A stretch of 64,000 nt of DNA from Bacillota bacterium (GTDB lineage Bacteria; Bacillota; Clostridia; Christensenellales; UBA1242): NCBI GenBank assembly GCA_009780065.1, contig WRAS01000002.1, positions 199,916 to 263,915 of the forward strand, given 5' to 3'. Position numbers and translations under genes: made by a program. Positions 46,600 through 55,730 of this stretch are shown in pieces; within the stretch, counting starts at the first letter, position 1, and the number at the start of each line of letters is the position of its first letter. Below the pieces are notes generated by a model. It had not been told where the DNA came from, searched no databases, and saw only the letters and a program-made list of their open reading frames with translations.

Positions 46600-46953
46600 T
46601 TACTCTGGGCTGGCTTCGACTTCCACTTCTGGTTGTTTCTTACTATTTAAAATCTCACACTTTGCTTTATTTCCAATATTAAAATGCTTGCCCAAAAATG
46701 ACGGACATACCATACATTTTTTGTAAGTTAATTCAACGTCGTCGGTTGGACTTTCCATCCAAGACATATCATGAGAAAACCCAACAGGCCGCGCAACAGC
46801 ACGTGATAACGCTGGATACATCGCATCCGCTGCATAACTTCTGAAAATCGAATTTCTTTGATCTAACACGTCATCTCGACGTACTTTGCTACATTCTACT
46901 CTCTTTAACATGAGATAATTTACCATATTTTTGTATGATTTGTAAATAGTCAA
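46600..46953 (-). CDS. Hypothetical protein
   Basis: 117-aa ORF divergent from tpiA. Confidence 0.5.
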   Translation of the reverse strand: MTIYKSYKNMVNYLMLKRVECSKVRRDDVLDQRNSIFRSYAADAMYPALSRAVARPVGFSHDMSWMESPTDDVELTYKKCMVCPSFLGKHFNIGNKAKCEILNSKKQPEVEVEASPE

Positions 46954-46968
46954 TGCTATAATTGATTT

Positions 46969-47715
46969 ATGAAAATAATAATCGCAAATTGGAAAATGAA
47001 CAAAACCGGTGACTCGGCAAAAGAATTCTTTACCGAATTCGCATCATTAAATAAAAATTCTAATACGGTAATAATCTGTCCGCCGTTTACCCTGTTACAC
47101 CTTACCAAAGACAAAGGATTCCACCTTGGCGCCCAAAACATGCACCAAGCCGAAAAGGGCGCATTCACAGGCGAAATCTCCGCCACACAACTAAAAGACG
47201 CAGGCGTTAAATACGTATTAATCGGCCACAGCGAACGCCGCATAATATTCGGTGAGACATGTGAAACAGTTAATAAAAAAAATTTACAATGTCTTTTACA
47301 TGAATTAATCCCTGTTGTGTGCATAGGTGAAACCCTTGAAGAACGTGAATCTGGACAAACCAACGAGGTTTTAACAAAACAACTAAGCATCGCTTTCAAT
47401 TCCTTTTCCAGTGAAACAATTACACCAATTGTCGCCTATGAACCAGTATGGGCAATCGGAACCGGCAAAGTCGCAACATTAGAGCAAATCAGCGAAACCC
47501 ATCAATTTATCCGTGATAGATTGCAGTTTCATTTTGGCAACGCAGAAAAAGGCGGGTCAGGAGACAGAATTTCCGTTCTATACGGTGGCAGCGTCACCGA
47601 CCAAAACGCCCAAGAAATCATGTCCATCCCCAACGTAGATGGCGTCCTTGTCGGCGGCGCCAGCCTTGACGCCAAGAAATTCGCAACAATCGTAAATACG
47701 CAACCACAGATTTAA
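46969..47715 (+). CDS. tpiA: Triosephosphate isomerase
   Basis: IIANWKMNKTGDS, IGHSERRIIFGE, AYEPVWAIGTGKVA, LYGGSV. Confidence 0.97.
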   Translation: MKIIIANWKMNKTGDSAKEFFTEFASLNKNSNTVIICPPFTLLHLTKDKGFHLGAQNMHQAEKGAFTGEISATQLKDAGVKYVLIGHSERRIIFGETCETVNKKNLQCLLHELIPVVCIGETLEERESGQTNEVLTKQLSIAFNSFSSETITPIVAYEPVWAIGTGKVATLEQISETHQFIRDRLQFHFGNAEKGGSGDRISVLYGGSVTDQNAQEIMSIPNVDGVLVGGASLDAKKFATIVNTQPQI

Positions 47716-47767
47716 AATCAAACCAAGAATCTTCGCTTGTATCACCACAGGCACCTCACCACTTGCG

Positions 47768-47881
47768 ATGTGATTTTTAAGTGTACATCCGCAACCTTAG
47801 ACCGTGCCAAGGAGACCCCTTGTTTTCTATGGGCTCCGAGGTGATAGGTCGCAGTTGCGGATGTACACTTAAAAATCACAT
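47768..47881. repeat. Long rod-like hairpin (27-nt perfect arms)
   Basis: TGTGATTTTTAAGTGTACATCCGCAAC / GTTGCGGATGTACACTTAAAAATCACA; inner GACC/GGTC and GGAGACCC/GGGCTCC. Confidence 0.92.
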
Positions 47882-47922
47882 ATTCCCCCCTCTTTTCGTA
47901 TAAGGAAGAAGGGGGAATTTTA

Positions 47923-48498
47923 ATGATATCTAATCTTATACGCCAACGAATGGCGGGTTACATAAGACAAGCAGAATTAATGGGTGATTGGCGTAATGTG
48001 TGGTCACGCCACGTATGGTGGACACGCGAAGTCATGATCGCAATCCTAAACGGATTACCAAGCACACAGTCCAGTGTCAATAAACTATTGAAAAACCCAA
48101 TCGAAATGGGCAATCTTTTTTCTGATTTTTACGGAGACAGAACGGTTAAAAGAATCGAAGAACTATTCACCCAACACCTTAAACTAGGTGGAGACATAAT
48201 GACCGCCGCAAAATCCGGCGATATGGCACGTGTCGAGGAATTAACAAAACAATGGTACGCAAACGCAGATGATATCGCAAAAACACTTTCCAGTGTCAAT
48301 CCGCACATGCGTTACGAAACCGTAAAAGAAATGATGTACGAGCACCTAAGGCTAACGTTGTTAGAGGTTTCCAGTTATTTGAAAGGCGATTACGACCAAA
48401 GCATCCAAGTATTCGACCAAATCCAAGCCGAGGCTCAAAAAATGGCGGACTATTTCGCACAAAGCACAATTGCCCAATTTCCAGACAGATTCAGATAA
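47923..48498 (+). CDS. Hypothetical helical-bundle protein
   Basis: Intact 191-aa ORF with several Trp/His positions in the first helices. Confidence 0.65.
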   Translation: MISNLIRQRMAGYIRQAELMGDWRNVWSRHVWWTREVMIAILNGLPSTQSSVNKLLKNPIEMGNLFSDFYGDRTVKRIEELFTQHLKLGGDIMTAAKSGDMARVEELTKQWYANADDIAKTLSSVNPHMRYETVKEMMYEHLRLTLLEVSSYLKGDYDQSIQVFDQIQAEAQKMADYFAQSTIAQFPDRFR

Positions 48499-48538
48499 TT
48501 TACAAAAATTAAATTCAAATGAAGGAGGTTCTACATAA

Positions 48539-49099
48539 ATGTCACTACTGGACATCTTTTTGTCAGCCTTCATTTTAATTATCGTAGTTTCTTTTGATGT
48601 TTTCGGCATTGGACTCGCATATGGGGCACAGAAAAAAAGTGTTCCACTTTTACATCTGTTAATCATCTCCACGATAGGCAGTATTCTAATAGGCGGGGCC
48701 CTGATATTTGGATACTATACACGTTCATTCTTGAATCCAAATATAACCATGTGGGCCAGTTTCACCCTTTTTATGCTGATCGGATTATTCAAACTGGCAT
48801 CCTGGTTTGCAAACAGAAACAAAGAATTCCAATCAAAACAAATTTCCATCAAAGAAGCAGTTTTGCTGGCTCTGATTCTTGCCATTGATGGTACAGGTAT
48901 TGCGTTTGCAATTGCATTGGAAACGATTAATATTTACTTTATCATTGCTATAATTTCGATTTCCCTTGTAACTGACATAGTTCTTTTCAAGTTTGGGCAA
49001 ATTATCGGAAAAACCGTTGCAAACAAATCAAGATTCAACATAGGTTTCATTGGTGGATTGCTGCTCATCTTGATTGCTGTGCTGCAACTCGTCATTTAG
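48539..49099 (+). CDS. ytaF: Sporulation membrane protein YtaF-like
   Basis: SD gaaggaggt; multi-TM MntP/YtaF-like FDVFGIGLAYGAQK...LAIDGTGIAFAIAL. Confidence 0.75.
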   Translation: MSLLDIFLSAFILIIVVSFDVFGIGLAYGAQKKSVPLLHLLIISTIGSILIGGALIFGYYTRSFLNPNITMWASFTLFMLIGLFKLASWFANRNKEFQSKQISIKEAVLLALILAIDGTGIAFAIALETINIYFIIAIISISLVTDIVLFKFGQIIGKTVANKSRFNIGFIGGLLLILIAVLQLVI

Positions 49100-49648
49100 A
49101 TTGTTTTTGGCTTTCTTCTTGATAAATCGTATATAAAACACCGTTATTGATACAATTACAAAAACCTCTATCCCTACACCAATTATATTCAAGAAAATTA
49201 TATGATTAATAATTGTAATAATGCAAAACACAAAACGGCTGATTCTTATTAAATGTACACCCTTCGCCCATGACCCAAAAATAACAAATAACCCAAGAAC
49301 TATAATAAAGGTATCAAACCACCAATCCCATGTAAAGAATCCAATAATGCTGGATGCCCCAAGAAATACAACCAGCGTCACATATGAAAGTGCCGTGTTT
49401 TTTGGATATTTCTTTTCACGCCACAAAAATACCAAATCACGAAATACCGCAACAGAATAAATACCAACCAAGACCCAATTTGAGAGCAGCATCACAGAAA
49501 ACGTCATCAAAAAATTAAACACCGCAACAAAGAACATGGTACGTGCCTTTGTTTTTGATTGAAATGCATATATAATGGAAATCAGTGCAATTGATGCCAA
49601 AATTTGACTTACAATCCATTGCCAAAGTGGCACATCAAAATTAAACAT
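49028..49648 (-). CDS. YgjV-like inner membrane protein
   Basis: AFQSKTKARTMFFVAVFNFLMTF multi-TM. Confidence 0.65.
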   Translation of the reverse strand: MFNFDVPLWQWIVSQILASIALISIIYAFQSKTKARTMFFVAVFNFLMTFSVMLLSNWVLVGIYSVAVFRDLVFLWREKKYPKNTALSYVTLVVFLGASSIIGFFTWDWWFDTFIIVLGLFVIFGSWAKGVHLIRISRFVFCIITIINHIIFLNIIGVGIEVFVIVSITVFYIRFIKKKAKNNLNDELQHSNQDEQQSTNETYVES

Positions 49649-49657
49649 AATTTCCTT

Positions 49658-50464
49658 TTATTGTTCGACGCTAGGTCTCTTTAGCAGTTCCTTTATTTTC
49701 ACATCTTCGTGACAATATCTACGCGACGATGGTGTTACCTTACCAAACCAAATCGCCTTATGTGGACACAGTTGCATACACGCCTGACAAAAATCACATC
49801 GCTTAGGAATCACGCACGGTCGCCTCAGTATATCATCACCCTCGCCCTCGACCCTAACCATTTGTATTGCACGTGGAGGACAAACACGATAACAAATTTC
49901 ACAACCCGTACAGTCCTGGGTTAATTTGTATCGCTTTGCAAAAATTTTCGTGGCACACCTAAATACCCAACTAACGAAACTGGAACCTGGTCTGAACAAT
50001 ATTCTTCTGTTACGCTTTCTATCTTTTACGTCCTGCGTTACTTGTGCCACTTTCTGTCTTTGTGTTTCACAAATTATTTTAATTTGCTCTTCTTGTGGCA
50101 ACTTAAACATATGTACAAAGTTTTCTACCGACTTTATTCCATCTGTATATGCAACCCTTTGTTTTCGTCGTCTAAGCAACCGTATCGCTTCCGCTAACGC
50201 CCCGCCATGCATCGACCCTTGGGTCACCAAAACCGCAAAATATTCCACGCTAAATCTTGTCGCTTTAATAAATCTTTTAACAGTTTTTGGCATTCCATAC
50301 GCATACACCGGAAAAACAATTACACAAACATCACATACAACCTCTAATCGACTTTCCACCAATTCCTGCGTTATATGCACAACCTCGGCATTAATTTCGA
50401 GCGCCAGTTGCTTGCTCGCCGCATAACTATTCCCCGTTCCTGTATAACAAAATATCTTATTCAT
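49658..50464 (-). CDS. EFR1-type flavodoxin/ferredoxin fusion
   Basis: FCYTGTGNSYAASKQLA...CTGCEICYRVCPPRAI...CDFCQACMQLCPHKAI. Confidence 0.93.
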   Translation of the reverse strand: MNKIFCYTGTGNSYAASKQLALEINAEVVHITQELVESRLEVVCDVCVIVFPVYAYGMPKTVKRFIKATRFSVEYFAVLVTQGSMHGGALAEAIRLLRRRKQRVAYTDGIKSVENFVHMFKLPQEEQIKIICETQRQKVAQVTQDVKDRKRNRRILFRPGSSFVSWVFRCATKIFAKRYKLTQDCTGCEICYRVCPPRAIQMVRVEGEGDDILRRPCVIPKRCDFCQACMQLCPHKAIWFGKVTPSSRRYCHEDVKIKELLKRPSVEQ

Positions 50465-51455
50465 TTGTTCCTCTCACCATGTCTTGTAAACTTTCTTTCA
50501 ACGGTCTCGTCGTATATCCCAGTTGTTCTTTTGCCTTTGCATTGGAAAAGTTACTATTACTACCCAACGTGTATAACGAATATCGACTATACAACGGCCT
50601 GCGTTTTCTCACCTTGAAATACATCGTTAAAAACGGCAGCCCAACCTTTGCAACCCATAACGGCATTCGCATACGAACCCGCCTCCCCGCACCCAGTTCA
50701 CACAATGTATCCAACATATTCCGAACGGTACTATATTCACCTGTCAACAGATATCCCTCACCTCGCACACCACGCTCTGCCACTGCCAAAGTTCCTTGCA
50801 TAACATCACGCACGTCCACAAAATCATACCCGCCTTTAACACTGGCTGGAATCCTTCCATTTTGATAATCCTCTACCATTTGGGTAAGATGTGTGTCGCT
50901 GTAATCATTTGGACCCACAATTCCACTCGGATGCACTAACACTGCATCCAACTCACGCTCGCGCACAGCATCCAGCACCATTTGACTAGCCTCCGCTTTA
51001 GACTTGGCATAATTCCCCACAACCTTTTTCGGATTGAAATTGTTGACCTCGACAATTACACCGCGTTTCGGTGTTTCTGGGATTGCATGAACCGAACTGA
51101 CATATACCAAGCGTGCCCCATGGCGTATACACACATCAACAACGTTCTGGGTTCCTTGAATATTTGTTTCATACATATTTGCCAATCTCTGCTTATTTCG
51201 TCCAAGATACACAACGGACGCCGTGTGAATAAATATATATTGCGCCGAACTATGAATTTCAAACAACGCCTCTAAATCAGAGACGTTCATGATACTGCCA
51301 AATATAATCTTTGCACCAGAGCCTACCAGCGCCTTTTCTGCTTTCTCCCTTGATTGCGCCAACACAACCACATTTTCACCGCGGGACTCCAATTCTTTCA
51401 CAAGATTATTTCCAACGAATCCCGTCCCACCCGTGACGATGTACACTTTTTCCAT
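50457..51455 (-). CDS. NAD-dependent epimerase/dehydratase
   Basis: VYIVTGGTGFVGNNLVKELESRG. Confidence 0.93.
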   Translation of the reverse strand: MEKVYIVTGGTGFVGNNLVKELESRGENVVVLAQSREKAEKALVGSGAKIIFGSIMNVSDLEALFEIHSSAQYIFIHTASVVYLGRNKQRLANMYETNIQGTQNVVDVCIRHGARLVYVSSVHAIPETPKRGVIVEVNNFNPKKVVGNYAKSKAEASQMVLDAVRERELDAVLVHPSGIVGPNDYSDTHLTQMVEDYQNGRIPASVKGGYDFVDVRDVMQGTLAVAERGVRGEGYLLTGEYSTVRNMLDTLCELGAGRRVRMRMPLWVAKVGLPFLTMYFKVRKRRPLYSRYSLYTLGSNSNFSNAKAKEQLGYTTRPLKESLQDMVRGTNE

Positions 51456-51568
51456 TGCATAATCATATCACGCCAACACAGAACAACAAGCATAAAATAT
51501 AATAAATCAAATGAAAATTTCACGCAAACCGCAATAGTGGACAAAATACAATAACGAAATACCCCAAG

Positions 51569-51820
51569 TCACTTAGAATGTGTCTGAATAATCGCTTTCA
51601 ATTCCGTATCCCCCACATTTTGAATTGGATACATTCCATGTCCGTTCATATACAAAAAGACCTGGAACTGATGTTCTGTCGTTCTGCCACTGGTTTTTGT
51701 TACCAAGGCACGCATATTCGGGCAATTGGAATGTGTTATTGCCATTCCGCTTTGCTTCATTAAATCGCGCAAATGCGCCAATATATCCGTCAACATAAGT
51801 TTATCATTTAATGCTTTCAT
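51569..51820 (-). CDS. Spore coat (CotF-like) protein
   Basis: Helical LTDILAHLRDLMKQSG...EHQFQVFLYMNGHGMYP pattern. Confidence 0.55.
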   Translation of the reverse strand: MKALNDKLMLTDILAHLRDLMKQSGMAITHSNCPNMRALVTKTSGRTTEHQFQVFLYMNGHGMYPIQNVGDTELKAIIQTHSK

Positions 51821-51840
51821 ATTTTAAATTCCCCCTTCCC

Positions 51841-52041
51841 TTACGCTTTTATCCCAACATGACTCTTCAAATATTCTAAAACATCCGCATGATTTTTCTG
51901 GCTGGTTTTGATTATGTCCTTTAACAATGCTGTAATCTCCTTATCCTTTACCATGTCGGTATAATGTGTGGCAATTGCCTGCAACAATTCCTCCTGAACC
52001 AGTAACTCGCTTAAATTTTGCAAGTTTTTAATCGCAATCAT
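51841..52041 (-). CDS. Small CotF-like/ferritin-like protein
   Basis: SD aaagggggag; start MIAIKNLQNLSELLVQEELL. Confidence 0.5.
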   Translation of the reverse strand: MIAIKNLQNLSELLVQEELLQAIATHYTDMVKDKEITALLKDIIKTSQKNHADVLEYLKSHVGIKA

Positions 52042-52094
52042 AAACTCCCCCTTTTTAATAAAGAAGTTATTGCCCAAATAAAAACATTACAAAC

Positions 52095-52610
52095 CTAAAA
52101 AATTATCCGAAACCGCCATAATCTATCTTGATCTTCCGTTGACGCATAGCCTATCCCAACACGCTTTAATTCTTGCACTCCATTTAATTTAAATCCATCA
52201 TCCTCTAGCCAAATATCTTGCGAGTTTGTTATGTCATGATTACAAAGTTCTCGCGTTACACAAAGCGCTTTTGTCACCTTTCCTGGCCCAAACAAATTAT
52301 CTACCCCACGAATCATAACTCCCTGAGGATCACCCACTTCCCCACTTATGATATTTAAAATTTCATGAATACCATAACAAAGATAGACGTAAATCGTACC
52401 ACCACGCCCAAACATCGGTGCATTACGTTTTGTCATCCCATGCGAAGCATGCGAGGCAGAATCATCCGCCCCACCATACGCCTCTGTTTCTGTTATCCGT
52501 ATACGCAAGACTTGCCCGTCCGCCAGTTTCCTACACAAAACCTTGCCAAGCAATTCTTGCGCCAATATAACTACATTGCGTTTAAAAAATGCACGATCAA
52601 TAATTCTCAT
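52095..52610 (-). CDS. DNA-3-methyladenine glycosylase (AAG/MPG family)
   Basis: AQELLGKVLCRKL...RITETEAYGGADDSASHASHGMTKRNAPMFGRGGTIYVYLCYGIHEILNI. Confidence 0.94.
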   Translation of the reverse strand: MRIIDRAFFKRNVVILAQELLGKVLCRKLADGQVLRIRITETEAYGGADDSASHASHGMTKRNAPMFGRGGTIYVYLCYGIHEILNIISGEVGDPQGVMIRGVDNLFGPGKVTKALCVTRELCNHDITNSQDIWLEDDGFKLNGVQELKRVGIGYASTEDQDRLWRFRIIF

Positions 52611-52647
52611 CCGTTATTATACTATCACGTAAATTATGGAATATACT

Positions 52648-53427
52648 TTAACTTGCATCCCCATATCCCTCTAACAATAACTTGTCCGCGATAAAGCCAA
52701 TGAACTCTCCATTAGTTGGTTTGTCATTTTGGGAAAACGCCGATACATTAAAAATCTCGTTAATCTTGTGCAATCTGCCGCGATTCCAACCCACTTCGAT
52801 TGCATGACGTATTGCACGCTCCACTTTGCTACTGGTTGTGTTAAAAATCCTTGCAATCGTTGGATAAAGTTGCTTTGTAATTGCGTTAATCATGGAATTA
52901 TCACTTACAATTAATTTTACACCCTCGCGCAGGTATGAGTATCCCTTGATATGTGCGGGGATACCGATTTCAATAAACAACTTGGATAGTTTATCATCCA
53001 ATTTTTTATTGGAAATTGGCGGGAATTCTTTCATAACTTTGGCTGCTTTTGTTTTGGGCTCGACCTCACCCTTTAAAAATAAAATCTGCTTTTTCAAAGA
53101 ATTGGCTTCAAACGGTTTAATCATATAGTGATCCACACCAACGTCCACCATACGTTTTATCGCTTTATCAGAAAAGGCACTGGAAAACATTATAACGCTA
53201 ATCTCGGGTGCGTTTTCCTTTACAAATTCACAAAATGAAATACCACACATCTTTTTCATGGCAAAGTTACAAACCACAACACAGGGTTTTGTTTCCTTTA
53301 ACTTTTCCAATGCATCTTCACCATCATCTGTTGCAGCGACAACCTCGAACCTGGCATCGTCCTTAAACATAGCCTCTAGTTTCAACTTTTCCTCGAAATT
53401 GCTTTCTGCAATTAAAATTCTTGTCAA
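52648..53427 (-). CDS. spo0A: Sporulation master regulator Spo0A with degenerate receiver
   Basis: Intact DNA-binding domain FNTTSSKVERAIRHAIEVGWNRGRLHKINEIF...KPTNGEFIGFIADKL; receiver Asp position is Asn54; TTG start. Confidence 0.93.
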   Translation of the reverse strand: MTRILIAESNFEEKLKLEAMFKDDARFEVVAATDDGEDALEKLKETKPCVVVCNFAMKKMCGISFCEFVKENAPEISVIMFSSAFSDKAIKRMVDVGVDHYMIKPFEANSLKKQILFLKGEVEPKTKAAKVMKEFPPISNKKLDDKLSKLFIEIGIPAHIKGYSYLREGVKLIVSDNSMINAITKQLYPTIARIFNTTSSKVERAIRHAIEVGWNRGRLHKINEIFNVSAFSQNDKPTNGEFIGFIADKLLLEGYGDAS

Positions 53428-53656
53428 ATTGCACCCCCATTTATTCTGTATAACATTTTGCTATTCCACGAATTCTGTAAGTTTTTGTTGATTACTTAAA
53501 AAATTTGTCGATTCAAACATAAATGAAAGTTAACAAACTTTGACTATGATACACAATCAAAAACAGCCGACTAATTCCGACCTTTTACGACGACTCACAC
53601 ATATAATCTTGATTTCATAAGTTTAAACATACAGAATCATAAAAGGAGTTTTTAAC

Positions 53657-54085
53657 ATGCACAACCAACCAAACCCACCAATTTCTGACCAAGGTCCACG
53701 CCCATACGCCACCAACATTGACCAGGCTACAACACATAATGATACATATCGTACCGCCCTTTGGACGGGAAAATATTTGCAATCCACACTGATGAGCATC
53801 AACCCACACGACGACATAGGACTAGAGGTTCATCCAGACACCGACCAATTTCTAAGGATCGAAGAGGGTCAGGGCATCGTCCAGATGGGTAACGCACGTA
53901 ACAATCTTTATTACCAACAACATGTTTTCAAAGACTGGGCAATTTTCGTTCCGGCGGGTACATGGCACAATGTTGTGAACACAGGACGCACACCGCTAAA
54001 ACTATACACAATTTACGCACCACCACACCACCCATGGGGTACAGTCCACGCAACAAAAGAAGTTGCAGAGAAAGAAGAAGGATAA
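53657..54085 (+). CDS. Cupin-domain protein
   Basis: LEVHPDTDQFLRIEEGQGIVQMG...VPAGTWHNVVNTG. Confidence 0.93.
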   Translation: MHNQPNPPISDQGPRPYATNIDQATTHNDTYRTALWTGKYLQSTLMSINPHDDIGLEVHPDTDQFLRIEEGQGIVQMGNARNNLYYQQHVFKDWAIFVPAGTWHNVVNTGRTPLKLYTIYAPPHHPWGTVHATKEVAEKEEG

Positions 54086-54099
54086 TTCCCGTACTTAAT

Positions 54100-54471
54100 T
54101 TAAAAACATGCAATCAAATGCTCTAACGTATGATTTGGAACATGCCCACTTATTTCAATCACATCAAAACTCATATGAACTTTTGCATATAACCCTTTAT
54201 TGATCAAATAGGTCTGCGCCACTTTGTGTATTGTTTGTTGTTTGTGATAATGCACCGCTTCTCTGCCTGTTCCGTATTTATTGGTTATTCTGTACTTCAC
54301 CTCAACAAAGTGATACGTTTCACCTTTCCCGGCAATTATATCAATTTCACCCAATTTACATCGGTAATTTGTTTCTAAAATTTTGTATCCATTGTTTCTA
54401 AGATGTGTAATCGCAATTGCCTCGCCCAAAGCACCCTTGGCTTTATTTTCCATCTTTACTTTTTCCTTCAT
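54100..54471 (-). CDS. YraN/UPF0102 family endonuclease-like protein
   Basis: KGALGEAIAITHLRNNGYKILETNYRCKLGEIDIIAGKGETYHFVEVK. Confidence 0.93.
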   Translation of the reverse strand: MKEKVKMENKAKGALGEAIAITHLRNNGYKILETNYRCKLGEIDIIAGKGETYHFVEVKYRITNKYGTGREAVHYHKQQTIHKVAQTYLINKGLYAKVHMSFDVIEISGHVPNHTLEHLIACF

Positions 54472-55360
54472 AAGGATTAATTTCCACGGTGGTGTGTTTT
54501 ATCGCAAATTCTTCGATTGCCTCCATTTCGTCGTGCACTTCTTGCACAATCTCATGCGATTCCGCCACTGTCAAATCCGGATCCACACTGATTTCTAAAT
54601 CCGCATATATTGCATTTCCAAAAACGCGTGTATGTATTTTATCTATGTCTTTCACCCCGTCCACAGCAAAAACCGTACTTACAATCTTTTGAACTTGGTC
54701 TTCACTTGCTGCACTGTCATCCAACTGTCTTATCGACCTTCTTAGAATTTTATAACCGACATTCAAAATAAATAATGCAACAACTATGACCGCAATACTT
54801 TCCACAACATCATTTCTAGTAAAGATACTTGCAACAAATCCAATCAATACGGCAATCGAAGACAGACCATCTGTTCTGTGACCCCACGCGTCCGCACGCA
54901 GCACCGCCGAACCTGTTTTCTTTGCATATCTGTTTGTATATTGATACAGCGCCTCTTTCGCTAAAATAGATACAACGGCAACAATAATCAACCCCAAACT
55001 TAACGACGAATACTGGACATTGAAAAGACCACGGATACCTTGAACAACCAATAAAACGGCTGTGGCAAACATGAAAACAGACAAGAATAAAACAATCAAA
55101 GATTCGCGCTTTTCACGACCATAATTATGTTGTCTGTCTCTGTCTGGTTTGGATACAAATGCCGCAACAACAACCATCGCCGTCGCCAATGAATCCACAA
55201 ACGAATGCGCAGCATCTGACAACATTGCAAAGTTCATATACAAAAGTGCAAACAGCGCCTTTAGAATGGTTAACGCAATATTTGCAGACAAAGAAACTAT
55301 CGCCACCTTTTTGACGACCTCGAGGTTTTTCATTTGATTATTTATGTAGCCTTTTCCCAT
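54443..55360 (-). CDS. Cation diffusion facilitator transporter
   Basis: LSDAAHSFVDSLATAMVV; RADAWGHRTDGLSS; C-terminal cytoplasmic domain. Confidence 0.93.
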   Translation of the reverse strand: MGKGYINNQMKNLEVVKKVAIVSLSANIALTILKALFALLYMNFAMLSDAAHSFVDSLATAMVVVAAFVSKPDRDRQHNYGREKRESLIVLFLSVFMFATAVLLVVQGIRGLFNVQYSSLSLGLIIVAVVSILAKEALYQYTNRYAKKTGSAVLRADAWGHRTDGLSSIAVLIGFVASIFTRNDVVESIAVIVVALFILNVGYKILRRSIRQLDDSAASEDQVQKIVSTVFAVDGVKDIDKIHTRVFGNAIYADLEISVDPDLTVAESHEIVQEVHDEMEAIEEFAIKHTTVEINPYEGKSKDGK

Positions 55361-55412
55361 TTTAAACTAACCTTAATATATCATAATAGAAAACAAAATG
55401 TGCATATTGTTT

Positions 55413-55667
55413 TCAAACACGAACATCCCCCACAGAGATGCTTGTAATCCTGTTTCCACTCCAATTCACGCGCCAATTACCAATTCTGCTTATACGATTC
55501 ATGGAATAATCCACGCGAAAGTTTCCAATCCGTGAAATCCGATTTGTACTCCACAACACGTTCATACTCCCGATTCGGCTAATTCTGCCCATGGAAATAA
55601 ATGGTCTGTCATGTCCCATCTCGGTAAAAAATTTTATAATTGCATCCTGTTCAACATCCCCGGTCAT
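55413..55667 (-). CDS. Small tandem-repeat protein (RISRIG repeats)
   Basis: GRISRIGSMNVLWST / NRISRIGNFRVDYSM / NRISRIGNWRVNWSG / NRITSISVGDVRV. Confidence 0.75.
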   Translation of the reverse strand: MTGDVEQDAIIKFFTEMGHDRPFISMGRISRIGSMNVLWSTNRISRIGNFRVDYSMNRISRIGNWRVNWSGNRITSISVGDVRV

Positions 55668-55730
55668 AGTTGCCCCCTTTTATTTATTTGGTATAACATA
55701 ATTTCTATAGTATGACAATTTAAATTAAAG

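Noticed and set aside
47768-47881. 6S RNA or SRP RNA candidate
   Set aside because: Long stem with small loops only; I could not find the 6S open-bubble or SRP Alu/GNAR features. Kept as an unclassified hairpin.
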